Source of the DNA: DATARH01 sp963778385
Lineage (GTDB): Bacteria > Pseudomonadota > Alphaproteobacteria > ATCC43930 > CGMCC-115725
Direction: 5' to 3'
Assembly: GCA_963778385.1 (NCBI GenBank)
Contig: CAVZUA010000002.1
Span: 62,001-126,000 of the forward strand
Length of the DNA stretch: 64,000 nucleotides
This document shows, one piece after another, positions 37,145 to 45,560 of the stretch. Below the pieces are notes generated by a model. It had not been told where the DNA came from. It saw only the letters and a list, made by a program, of their open reading frames with translations, and made no database searches. Each line of letters opens with the position of its first letter. Position 1 is the stretch's first letter. The position numbers and the translations under genes were made by a program.

Positions 37145-37172
37145 TGGTATACCAAACGTGTTTGGTATACCA
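37145..37172. promoter_or_regulatory. Perfect GntR-type operator palindrome in a divergent promoter
   Basis: TGGTATACCAAA and TTTGGTATACCA form a perfect 12-bp inverted repeat around CGTG. Each half itself contains the TGGTATACCA palindrome typical of FCD-type GntR regulators. The site lies between the starts of the solute-binding gene (37075, minus) and the LLM gene (37199, plus). A GntR/FCD gene is 1.9 kb away. It should repress both promoters; this is inference. Confidence 0.75.
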
Positions 37173-37198
37173 AGTGGACCCCTCGACGGAGACGCCGC

Positions 37199-38375
37199 AT
37201 GCGCTTCGGACTGTTCCACAACCTGCACGACCTGACCAAGCGGCGCGACTACAGCGAACTGCTGGACGAGTTGCGGGAACTGGCCGCGATCTGCGACGAG
37301 ACCGATTTCGACGTCCTGTGGATGCCGGAGCATCATTTCAGCGTGTGGGGCCGCGAGTTGCTGCCTAACCCGCTGATGACCGCTGTCGACCTCGCGGCGC
37401 GGACCACCCGCCTGCGCATCGGCATCGCCGCGGCAATCGTGACCTTCTGGCATCCGCTGCGCGCCGCCGAGGACATCGCGCTGCTGGACCAGCTGACGGG
37501 TGGCCGCGTCGAGATCGGGTTCGGGCGGGGCAATTACGGGTTGGAGGCCGCCAACCTCAACCCAGAGGCCAACCCCAACGACCAGGCCAAGAACAAACTG
37601 GTGTTTGACGAGGCGGTCTCGGTGATCAAGGCCGCGCTGACCCAGGAGCGCTTTTCGTTCAAGGGAGAGGTCTACCAGTTTCCGGCGCCGGGGTTCCGCG
37701 CCGACCGAGCGCACACCGTCACCGATCCCGATTACATCGATCCCGCGACCGGCGAGCTCACCAAGCTCTCGATCTACCCACGGGCCCGTCAGAACCCGCT
37801 ACCGATGTGGGAGATGGTGAACTCGCTCGAACTCGATCCGGCACGCGGCGCAGCAGGACCTCGGCATCATCATGTGGCGACCGCCGGCCGCTTCGGTGCG
37901 AGACCGTCTGCAGGTCTACCGTGATACGCTCCGCGCCGCGACGGGCGCGGAGCTGCCGCTCGGCGCGCGCGCCGCGATCATGCGCGACACCTTTGTCGCC
38001 GACAGTGAGGAAGAGGCGCTGCGCATCGCCGGCGGGCCACTGATGGAGGCGCTCAACTTCTCGAATTGGCGCGGTCCCAGCGTTTATCTCAACCCGGGCG
38101 AAACGCTAGCCGCTGAGGAGGAGGGCGCGCTCAGAAAGCGCCTCACCTACGAATTCGTGCGCGATCGCAGCGTGTATTTCGGCCGGCCCGAGCGCATCGT
38201 CGAGCAGATACTCGACCTGCACCGGCAGACCGGTATTTCGAGCGTCGTGTTCAAGTGTTCATGGCCGGGGTTGCCGCATGCGGCGGCTCGAGAATGCGTC
38301 CGCCGGCTGGGCACCGAAGTAATTCCGGCGGTGCGCGCCACCTTGCGCGAGGACAGGGCTGTCGCCGCCGAATAG
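37199..38375 (+). pseudogene. Luciferase-like (LLM) flavin monooxygenase with a 1-nt insertion
   Basis: The first 210 codons are a clear LLM protein: RFGLFHNLHDLTKRRDYSEL, VLWMPEHHFSVWG, LRIGIAAAIVTFWHPLRAAE, LLDQLTGGRVEIGFGRG. At 37829-37833 the frame shifts; in the next frame the sequence continues without loss as SIRHAAQQDLGIIMWRPPAA, ending VRATLREDR at 38375. Total length is 3x392+1 nt, as expected for one extra base. It is either a recent pseudogene or a sequencing error. Known role of the family: FMN/FMNH2-dependent oxidation of organic substrates. Likely controlled by the GntR-type operator upstream. Confidence 0.82.
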
Positions 38376-38385
38376 ACCTTTGCGG

Positions 38386-39060
38386 TCAGGAAGCCTTCGC
38401 CAGCACCTCGAGGGCGAAACGCGCCGACCGCTTTACGAAGGCCGCGCAGCGGCGGGCGGCCTGTTCCGGCGCGCGTTCGGCGACCGCGTCGAAAATTCCG
38501 CGCAGCAAGGCTACGGTGCGCAACTGACGCGATTGCGGCGCCCGCAGCGTGGTCAGGTAACGCAGATAGGTGATGCGGGCTTCGAGGGTGTCGAGGATGC
38601 GCCGCGCGATCTCATTGCCGCTGCCCGCCAGCAGCACCGCATAGAAGCCGTGAAACGCCGCGACATAAGCATGGCCATCGAGCGAACGCGCCGCCGCTTC
38701 GGCGCGCGTCACGGCTTGCCCCAGCAGGGCGATCTGCTCGTCCGTGGCACGCTCGACAAAGAGCCGCGCCACGGCCGGCTCCAAGGCGGCGCGGACCTCA
38801 TAGATCTGGCGCGCGGCATCCGCCGACAGGTCGGCAACGGCGAAGATGCCGCGCCGGCCGCGCACGACCAAGCCTTCACCCTCCAGCGATTGCAGGGCGG
38901 CGCGGACGCCGGTCCGGCTTACGCCAAGGCGACCGACGAGGTCGCGCTCCACCAGACGTGCGCCGGGCGGCAGATGAAACGACAGGATCGCCGTCCGCAA
39001 GGCGTTCGTGCTGCGGCGGGTGCTGGTGTTCTCTGTCGCGCCGGTTACGAAAGCGTCCAT
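38386..39060 (-). CDS. GntR-family regulator, FCD (FadR) subfamily
   Basis: The 224-aa start at 39060 is chosen because the winged HTH begins soon after: LRTAILSFHLPPGARLVERD, LVGRLGVSRTGVRAALQSLE and VRGRRGIFAV. The C-terminal FCD domain has the all-helical ligand pocket with IYEVRAALEPAVARLF, conserved His in FHGFYAVLLAGSGN and a later HIS-poor AARRCAAFVKR segment. It senses an organic acid or similar ligand. It is the most probable binder of the 37145-37172 palindrome. It is divergent from the alpha/beta hydrolase gene at 39216. Confidence 0.85.
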   Translation of the reverse strand: MDAFVTGATENTSTRRSTNALRTAILSFHLPPGARLVERDLVGRLGVSRTGVRAALQSLEGEGLVVRGRRGIFAVADLSADAARQIYEVRAALEPAVARLFVERATDEQIALLGQAVTRAEAAARSLDGHAYVAAFHGFYAVLLAGSGNEIARRILDTLEARITYLRYLTTLRAPQSRQLRTVALLRGIFDAVAERAPEQAARRCAAFVKRSARFALEVLAKAS

Positions 39061-39215
39061 CTTAGGCCCAGCCCACCCGATGTGCGGCCTGCCGCATGTC
39101 CCCAGCTCTTTGATAAGCCTTTCGCCGAGGCCCCTATATCGCACCGCTGCGCCCGGCGCATCCTTAAGCCCGATGATCGCCGCGCGGGAAGAGCGGCGCG
39201 GCCGGAGGAACAAGG

Positions 39216-40031
39216 ATGACGGATACCATGAAGATCAAGGTCAACGGCATCGCGCTGCGCTGCGTCGTCGAGGGCGCAGGCGAACCGCTCGTGCTGATCC
39301 ACGGTGTCGGCGCCAGCCTAGAGGTGTGGGACGGCGTCGCGTCGCGCCTGCGCGACCGCTACCGGATCGTCCGCTACGACCAACGCGGCCACGGCCAGTC
39401 CGACAAGGCGCCGGGCCCTTATACGGCCGAAGCGTTCGCGGACGATTTGGTGAAGCTGCTCGACGCGGTCATGATCGAACGGGCCCACGTCGCCGGGCAT
39501 TCGCTCGGCGGCCTCGTCGCGCAGAGCTTTGCGCTCGATCATCCCCAGCGCCTGCGCAAGCTGGCGTTGATCAGCACGGTTGCCGGGCGCACCGAAGAGG
39601 AACGCAGGCGCGTGCAGGAGCGGCTGGCGATGGTCGGCAGCGGGATCGCCGGCGATCACTTTCGCACCTCGCTCGACCGCTGGTTCACCGACGCGTTCCG
39701 CGCCGCCAATCCGGAACTGCTCGCCGCCTATGCCGCCCGCAATCAGGCGAACGACCCCGCCTGCTACGCGGCGGCCTATCGCGTGTTGGCGGAGACCGAT
39801 CTCGCCGAGCACCTCCCCGCCATCACGGCGGAGACGTTGGTGATGACCGGCGAGCACGACCAAGGCTCAAACCCGCGCATGGCCCGGCTGATGCACGAAC
39901 GCATCAACGGGTCGATCCTGCGCATCCTGCCGGTTCTCCGCCATTCGATCCTTGTCGAAGCGCCGGGCGTGGTCGCTACTGTGCTGGCGGATTTCCTCGC
40001 CGGACGGCTCGCGGCGCATGCGGAGAGCTGA
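39216..40031 (+). CDS. Alpha/beta hydrolase, 3-oxoadipate enol-lactonase-like
   Basis: A GGAGGAACAAGG site precedes the ATG. The 271-aa enzyme has oxyanion HGVGAS, a RYDQRGHGQSDK loop, the nucleophile elbow AGHSLGGLVAQ, the acid strand ETLVMTGEHDQGSNP and His in PVLRHSILVEAPG. The overall pattern matches PcaD-like lactonases and esterases. The exact substrate is not readable. It is divergent from the GntR gene and 118 bp upstream of the radical SAM gene on the same strand, so it could belong to either unit. Confidence 0.85.
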   Translation: MTDTMKIKVNGIALRCVVEGAGEPLVLIHGVGASLEVWDGVASRLRDRYRIVRYDQRGHGQSDKAPGPYTAEAFADDLVKLLDAVMIERAHVAGHSLGGLVAQSFALDHPQRLRKLALISTVAGRTEEERRRVQERLAMVGSGIAGDHFRTSLDRWFTDAFRAANPELLAAYAARNQANDPACYAAAYRVLAETDLAEHLPAITAETLVMTGEHDQGSNPRMARLMHERINGSILRILPVLRHSILVEAPGVVATVLADFLAGRLAAHAES

Positions 40032-40149
40032 CCGAAGGGCACAGCCCATCGTCGCACACAGCGCGAGCGTCATTGAAGCCGTGCCGCCACGCTGGCAGAG
40101 TGCTCCGTCGCTGCTGGCGCTTTACGCTCGGCACCAATGGAAAGTTCGG

Positions 40150-41700
40150 ATGGAAGCCGCCGCCGCGCCGGTGATCGCGGAAATCCCGATAAGCTTTAAT
40201 GGCCAGCCGAGCGGCGCGCTGCGGCTCGGCCAGGGCTGGCACTATCTCGAACAGGGCGAGTTGGGCTGCTACCGCTGGACCGAGCCGGAATTCGAAATTC
40301 ATGTCGGCGAGACGGCGGACTGCCTCGCGGTCGAATATACCCGGCCGGGGGATTTCGGCGTGGCGGATTGCCTGGTCAGCGGACCGGATGGCTGGATCGA
40401 GCGACCCGTGCATCCGCGGCGCGCCAAGCTGGTGATCGATCTCGATCGGGTCGCCGCGAGCCCCGGCACGCTGCGCCTGTCACTGTCAAAAACCGGGCGA
40501 GCGCCGGGCGACGCGCGCGAATTCGGCCTTTGCGTGCATCGGGTCGAATTGCTCAGCGGCGTCGCGGCCAACCGCGCACGGCGCGATTGCGCCGATATCG
40601 AAATGCCGACGACGGTTCGCCATCTGCCGACCGAACTGAGCATCGCCGCCACCGACCGGTGCAACCTGCGCTGCGTGATGTGCGGCAGCCATCACGCGCA
40701 GACAGGCGACAACAATGCCGGCAAGGAAGAATTCGGCGGCGCCCTGATCGGCAAGATCGAGCCGCTCGCCGCCGGCGCCGATTCCGTGCAGTTGCACGGC
40801 GGTGGCGGCGAGCCGCTGTTCAATCCGCAATTCTGGCAGCTGGCGGCGGGGTTTTCGCGGATCGGCGGACGCCATATCGAGATTCATACCAACGGCCTCC
40901 TGTTCAACGAGCGCAACATCGCGCTGCTGATGGACAGCGCGATCACCCATGTGAGCCTGTCGTTCGATGCCGCGAGCGAGCCGATGTATCGCCGGATTAG
41001 AGGCGGCAATTTCCAGAAGCTGTTGGACAATACGGGACAGTTGGTCGCCGCGCGGCAGCGCAGCGGGCGCAGTGATTTGCGCCTCACCGCCAATATGACG
41101 GTCTTTGTCGCAAATGCCCACGAGGCGGCGCCGCTGGTCGCTCTGGCGCATCGGCTGGGGATCGACGCGGTGATCCTGATGCACCTGAATGGCGGCGATG
41201 CTTACGACTGGGTCGAGACAAAGCCGGATGGCTGGGTTTTCGATTATCGGGCGAACCTGCCGACGACCGAGCCGCAACATGTTCGCAAATGCATGGACGC
41301 CGCGATCGCCGCAGCATCGGCGCTGAACTATGAGCTGATCGTCGACCCGCGGTTGCAGACGCTCGATCCAGGCGAAGAGGGCTCAGCGCCGAACGCCGAG
41401 CAGCTCATGGCGACCGCCGAAGCCCCGGCGGACGCAGTACCGCCGCCCGTGCCAAGAGGCCCGGGATACGGCGACTGTCGAACGCCTTGGCATTGGTTGA
41501 ATATCGCGGCGAACGGGGATGTATCGCCGTGCTGCTGGGCGAGGCGCCCGCTTGGCAACCTGAACGATGCCGCCTCCTTGGCGGAGATTTGGAATGGCCG
41601 CAAGATCCGGGAATTGCGCAACAATATCAGGGACAACCGAATCGATCCCGAGATCTGCGACGGCGCCAGCTGCGTCTATGTATCCGCGGGCAAGCATTAG
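40150..41700 (+). CDS. Radical SAM-SPASM protein with N-terminal beta-rich domain
   Basis: ATG 40150 follows GGAAAG; an in-frame GTG at 40081 would add 23 residues. Of 516 aa, the first 150 form a predicted beta-sandwich (GALRLGQGWHYLEQGELGCY, FEIHVGETADCLAVEY, EFGLCVHRVEL). The radical SAM core follows at about 170 with TDRCNLRCVMC, the three 4Fe-4S Cys, then QLHGGGGEPLFN (SAM-binding GGE) and HTNGLLFNE. The C-terminus is SPASM-like: GYGDCRTPWHW, NGDVSPCCW, LGNL and a final Cys pair. Such enzymes modify peptides, sugars or nucleotides by radical chemistry. Position next to a glycosyltransferase and a methyltransferase points to a glycan or lipid-linked substrate. Confidence 0.88.
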   Translation: MEAAAAPVIAEIPISFNGQPSGALRLGQGWHYLEQGELGCYRWTEPEFEIHVGETADCLAVEYTRPGDFGVADCLVSGPDGWIERPVHPRRAKLVIDLDRVAASPGTLRLSLSKTGRAPGDAREFGLCVHRVELLSGVAANRARRDCADIEMPTTVRHLPTELSIAATDRCNLRCVMCGSHHAQTGDNNAGKEEFGGALIGKIEPLAAGADSVQLHGGGGEPLFNPQFWQLAAGFSRIGGRHIEIHTNGLLFNERNIALLMDSAITHVSLSFDAASEPMYRRIRGGNFQKLLDNTGQLVAARQRSGRSDLRLTANMTVFVANAHEAAPLVALAHRLGIDAVILMHLNGGDAYDWVETKPDGWVFDYRANLPTTEPQHVRKCMDAAIAAASALNYELIVDPRLQTLDPGEEGSAPNAEQLMATAEAPADAVPPPVPRGPGYGDCRTPWHWLNIAANGDVSPCCWARRPLGNLNDAASLAEIWNGRKIRELRNNIRDNRIDPEICDGASCVYVSAGKH

Positions 41701-41837
41701 CGTTTCCGCTGTGTACCGGACGGCAAGTGCCGGCTGACAATCATTCTCGACGCCGGTCCCGGCGCGTCGCCCAAGTCTTTGCAAAGCCTTGGCAACGCTT
41801 TACGATCGATTGGCAGTTTCGCGCGGAACGGAGCAGC

Positions 41838-44165
41838 ATGCTTAATTTTAACGGCGGCCGCAAAAAAGGCTCCGCCAAGCTCCTGGAACGTGCCAGCGAC
41901 GCCATGCGGGCCAGGGATTGGCCCGAGGCCGCACTCCTTTATGCCGAAGGCCTCGCGACGCACCCGAACGATGCCGCTGCCTGGGTCCAATATGGACATG
42001 CGCTGAAAGAAGCGGGGGACCGGCGGCAAGCGGAGGAGGCATACCGTCGGGCGCTGGCGCTTGACCCGGGCCTTCCGGATACGCACCTCCAGCTCGGGCA
42101 TCTGCTGAAATTGCAGGGCCGGCTAGACGAGGCGGCGCAAGCTTACGCGCAAGCCCTGTCGATGGCGCCTTTGTTTGCGCACGCGGCGCGTGAACTGATG
42201 TTGCTCGGGTGGTCGCCGACGCGGATACAGCGCTTGCGACGTGTCCCGGCCCCGGCCGCACACCGCACGGCCCTCAACGGCGCCGGGACAAAGACCGTCC
42301 TGTTCGATGTCAGCGACCTGATCCAATATTTCCAGAAGGCGCGTGCGCCGACGGGTATTCAACGCGTCCAAATCTCCAGCATTTCCAGCCTTCTGCAGCA
42401 AGATCGGAGCATTGCGGAAAACGTCGTCGTCTGCTTTACGGAACGCCACGATTTCTGGATCGAAATTCCACCGTATCTCTTTCACGAACTGACCGCGCTG
42501 GCCTTATCGGGAGGCTCGCCCAGCGAGCGTGTCTGGCAAGACGCGCTGAGCGAACTCAACGTGACCCTTGAATTGGGTTTGCCATACGAGTTCCGCGGCT
42601 ATGAAACCCTAATTAACATCGGCACTTCATGGTGGCTGACCAATTATTTTTTGATGATTCGGCTCGCCAAAGTTCAATACGGCGTCAAGTATATTCCGTT
42701 TATTCACGACCTCATCCCGATCATCACGCCTGAACACTGTACCAAAGAATTGACCCAGGACTTTGTTAGCTGGATTACCGGGGTGTTCTTTCACGCGGAT
42801 GGATATCTCGTAAATTCGCATTCAACCGCCGCCGATCTGAAGAAAGTCGCGGGCCTCCTGGGGCACTCGATCAACGAACCGCGGGTCGTCCGGCTCGACG
42901 GCAGCTTCCATGCACCGTCAAGCAATCGGTCTGTCGAGAAATCATCGGCCTCCGCTCACGCCGACATCCCCAACGGCCCCTTCGTCTTGTTTGTCGGAAC
43001 GATCGAGTCGCGAAAAAATCATCTCCTGGCGTTCGATGTCTGGCTTGAGTTGATCCGCAAACGCGGGGACCGCGGCACCCCGACCCTGGTCTGTGTCGGC
43101 AATGAGGGATGGATGGTCGAGGCCGCGATGAGCCGGTTGAGCGCGAGCGACCAACTGCGACGGCGGGTGCGCGTCATCCAGCGGGTTTCCGACGGCGAAC
43201 TAACGAGGCTTTACCGCGACTGTCTGTTCACCATCTATCCGAGCGCCTACGAAGGCTGGGGGTTGCCGGTCACTGAGGCCCTGAGTTTTGGCAAGATGGT
43301 CGTGACCACGGCTGTCTCGTCGTTGCCGGAGGTGGGCGGCGACCTGGTCGACTATTTCGATCTGCTGTCGCCCGCGGACATGTTGGCGAAGGTCGAGCGC
43401 CTCATCGATGACGCCGACTATCGGCGCGCGCGCGAAGCCAAGATCAGCGCGGGCTTCCAAGTACGTAGCTGGTTAGCGATCGGCGAGGAAATTGTCGACC
43501 ACGCCATCGCGCTCTCGGAGCAGCACCAGCTGTCGGATATCGGGCAGCTGGAGCATTGGATTTTGCCGCTGCCCGCGCAAGCGGGGCTCTACTATTCGCT
43601 GGCGCGGAACCGGCAAACCAGCATCTGGCCAGGAATGGTTGGCGGCGAGATGTACCGGATGGGTTCGGCCTGGCGAGGACCGGAAAGTCGTTGCGCCTGG
43701 ACCAAGCCCGGGCTGGCTCGGCTGGCGTTCCGCCCGCCGCCGCAGGAGGGCGCCTTGGTTGTGTATCTCGGCTTGCTCGCTCCCCCCGGCGCCGGCGCGC
43801 GATACCGCGTGCGGCGGCTAGAGGCCGAAGGCAGCGCCCGCAGCGGTGAGCTTGAACGCGGCGAAGAACGCTGGGTGGCGATCAACATCCCCCGCCAAGA
43901 TTTGTCGAACGACTTGATCCACCTTGGCGTCGAGGCTGTGAGCATCGCGAGTTCCAACGAGGCGGAGGAGGATCCGCAGCGAGTGGTCGGCATTGGGGTC
44001 AGGGGCTTTTATTTCTGCCGGGAGGACGATTTGGCCGCGCGATTGCGTTTTCTGGAGGCCTTGCAGATGAACCGCCTTGAAGACATCACCGGCCGGCCGG
44101 AAGCGCTCCTCGCAGATTTTGGCGATCACGGCTTTCTGGCCCTGCCCTCCGACATCAATCGATGA
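41838..44165 (+). CDS. TPR-containing glycosyltransferase (GT4 type) with C-terminal beta domain
   Basis: ATG 41838 follows CGGAGCAGC. Residues about 15-120 contain TPRs (RARDWPEAALLYAEGLA, QYGHALKEAGDRRQAEEAYR, GHLLKLQGRLDEAAQAYAQA). The middle is a GT-B enzyme: VKYIPFIHDLIPIITPEHC, NSHSTAADLKK, VLFVGTIESRKNHLL, then SAYEGWGLPVTEALSFGKMV, the donor-binding E-x7-E region. Residues about 590-740 form a beta-rich domain with GSAWRGPESRCAW and VVGIGVRGFYFC that resembles the N-terminal domain of the radical SAM protein. The protein should extend a surface or lipid-linked glycan in the cytoplasm. The next gene overlaps its end by 4 bp. Confidence 0.85.
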   Translation: MLNFNGGRKKGSAKLLERASDAMRARDWPEAALLYAEGLATHPNDAAAWVQYGHALKEAGDRRQAEEAYRRALALDPGLPDTHLQLGHLLKLQGRLDEAAQAYAQALSMAPLFAHAARELMLLGWSPTRIQRLRRVPAPAAHRTALNGAGTKTVLFDVSDLIQYFQKARAPTGIQRVQISSISSLLQQDRSIAENVVVCFTERHDFWIEIPPYLFHELTALALSGGSPSERVWQDALSELNVTLELGLPYEFRGYETLINIGTSWWLTNYFLMIRLAKVQYGVKYIPFIHDLIPIITPEHCTKELTQDFVSWITGVFFHADGYLVNSHSTAADLKKVAGLLGHSINEPRVVRLDGSFHAPSSNRSVEKSSASAHADIPNGPFVLFVGTIESRKNHLLAFDVWLELIRKRGDRGTPTLVCVGNEGWMVEAAMSRLSASDQLRRRVRVIQRVSDGELTRLYRDCLFTIYPSAYEGWGLPVTEALSFGKMVVTTAVSSLPEVGGDLVDYFDLLSPADMLAKVERLIDDADYRRAREAKISAGFQVRSWLAIGEEIVDHAIALSEQHQLSDIGQLEHWILPLPAQAGLYYSLARNRQTSIWPGMVGGEMYRMGSAWRGPESRCAWTKPGLARLAFRPPPQEGALVVYLGLLAPPGAGARYRVRRLEAEGSARSGELERGEERWVAINIPRQDLSNDLIHLGVEAVSIASSNEAEEDPQRVVGIGVRGFYFCREDDLAARLRFLEALQMNRLEDITGRPEALLADFGDHGFLALPSDINR

Positions 44166-45148
44166 GCGGACGCCTTACAAGAGATCAAATTATCGAAGGC
44201 TATCGGCTGTTTTTTGACCGCGATCCGGAAAGCGAGGCGGTCATCGGATCGTACCTCGCGCTGAATTTGGAGCTGTGGCAGTTTTTGAGAGTACTCGCCG
44301 ACAGCGCGGAAGGGCGGCGCTGCCAGATCGACAAGGGTTCACAATTATTCATCGAGCAGCCGGATTGCCCGATCGAGGTCGAGGCCGGCCCCGACATTCT
44401 TGCCAAGCTCATCGCCGGCACCAAGAGGGCGTGGTACGGCTTCGGCGAGACCGATGCCTTCTGGTCGGTCCTCACCGAGAACAAATACCGGAAGGAGACG
44501 CTCGACGAAGCCGCACGCACAGCGTTCTACGCCAGTGGTGGTATCGAATTTGATGATTTTGCCGCGGCTTGTCGGCGAAACGGCATCGTCATCGATGCCA
44601 ACGCGACGCTGCTGGAGCTCGGCTGCGGCGTTGGCCGCGTCAGTGAGCATCTAGCCCGACACTTCCAGCGATATATCGGCGTTGATCTCAGTCCGTCGCA
44701 TCTGCAGATCGCGCGCCAGCATCTGTCATCGCTGGGCTTCGAAAACGTACGATTGCTGGCACTGGAGGAATTTTTAGAGGAGCCACCGCCGTTCGACATT
44801 TTCTATACGATACTGACGCTCCAGCATAATCCACCGCCGGTGACGCTGATGCTGTTGCGGACGTGCCTGTCGCGGCTGCGCCCCGGCGGTTTTGCGTTCT
44901 TTCAGTTGCCCTGCCACTTGTACAATTACGAATTCGACACGGCCCGCCCCGCATCGCGACCAACCGACGGCGCGATGGAAATGCACGCGCTACCGCAAGC
45001 ACATGTCTTCCGTGTCCTCGCCGAAAACGGCCTGGTTCCACTCGAGGTCATTCCCTACCCGCGCATCGGCCCGATCGGTTTTTCCTTTGCCTTTCTCGCC
45101 ACCAAGCCGCTCTCGGCAGCATGCGATCAGCCGGAACGAAATCGTTAG
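44162..45148 (+). CDS. SAM-dependent methyltransferase with DUF4214-like N-terminus
   Basis: The 328-aa gene begins inside the end of the glycosyltransferase gene (ATGA). Residues 5-50 (IIEGYRLFFDRDPESEAVIG, LWQFLRVLADSAEGR) resemble the DUF4214-like helical repeat found at the N-terminus of glycan-modifying enzymes. The methyltransferase core has LLELGCGVGRVSEHLARHF (motif I), YIGVDLSPSHLQIAR, a DIFYTILTLQHN post-motif and FAFFQLPCHLY. It probably methylates a product of the preceding two enzymes. Translational coupling supports that. Confidence 0.85.
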   Translation: MSGRLTRDQIIEGYRLFFDRDPESEAVIGSYLALNLELWQFLRVLADSAEGRRCQIDKGSQLFIEQPDCPIEVEAGPDILAKLIAGTKRAWYGFGETDAFWSVLTENKYRKETLDEAARTAFYASGGIEFDDFAAACRRNGIVIDANATLLELGCGVGRVSEHLARHFQRYIGVDLSPSHLQIARQHLSSLGFENVRLLALEEFLEEPPPFDIFYTILTLQHNPPPVTLMLLRTCLSRLRPGGFAFFQLPCHLYNYEFDTARPASRPTDGAMEMHALPQAHVFRVLAENGLVPLEVIPYPRIGPIGFSFAFLATKPLSAACDQPERNR

Positions 45149-45201
45149 TGGGGGAAGCTTGCTCATCAAGAGCTGCCGCCCCACTTTGAATCTGAAGCGC
45201 A

Positions 45202-45483
45202 ATGGTGACCTCGATGAAACCCCTCCTCCTTGCTGCGCTGGGCCTGGCAGTTACCGCCCTCGTCGCGCCGGCGCAGGCGCAGTACTCGCCCTACCCTTAT
45301 CCGCCCGCCTATATCTATTCACCGCCGGTGTCGCCGGCTCGGGCGTATCCGCCGTCATGGAGCTACGACCCCTATACCAGCGGACAGGCGCCTTGCCCGC
45401 AGGGCGGGCTCGGTGAGACGCTCCGCTGCCGGGACCGAATGCCACCGACCTACGGCCAGCCCAGTTACTGGCCCGTGCACTGA
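45202..45483 (+). CDS. Small secreted Pro/Tyr-rich protein
   Basis: The 93-aa product has a Sec signal (KPLLLAALGLAVTALVAPAQA). The mature part is rich in Pro, Tyr and Ser (YSPYPYPPAYIYSPPVSP) and has two Cys in APCPQGGLGETLRCRDR. It is 53 bp after the methyltransferase and may share its transcript. Small P/Y-rich secreted proteins occur in many Rhizobiales, with no assigned function. Whether it has any link to the enzymes upstream is unknown. Confidence 0.65.
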   Translation: MVTSMKPLLLAALGLAVTALVAPAQAQYSPYPYPPAYIYSPPVSPARAYPPSWSYDPYTSGQAPCPQGGLGETLRCRDRMPPTYGQPSYWPVH

Positions 45484-45560
45484 TCCCCGCCACGCGCCGG
45501 TATGCGACGACAGCCCTCGCTTGGTAAGCTGCAAGGCATGGGGTCACGGGAGGGGAAACC

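Noticed and set aside
35678..37198. Long plus-strand open frame opposite the solute-binding protein, running into the LLM gene
   Set aside because: The first 500 codons have no recognisable motif and mirror high-GC third positions of the real minus-strand gene. The real LLM start is ATG 37199.
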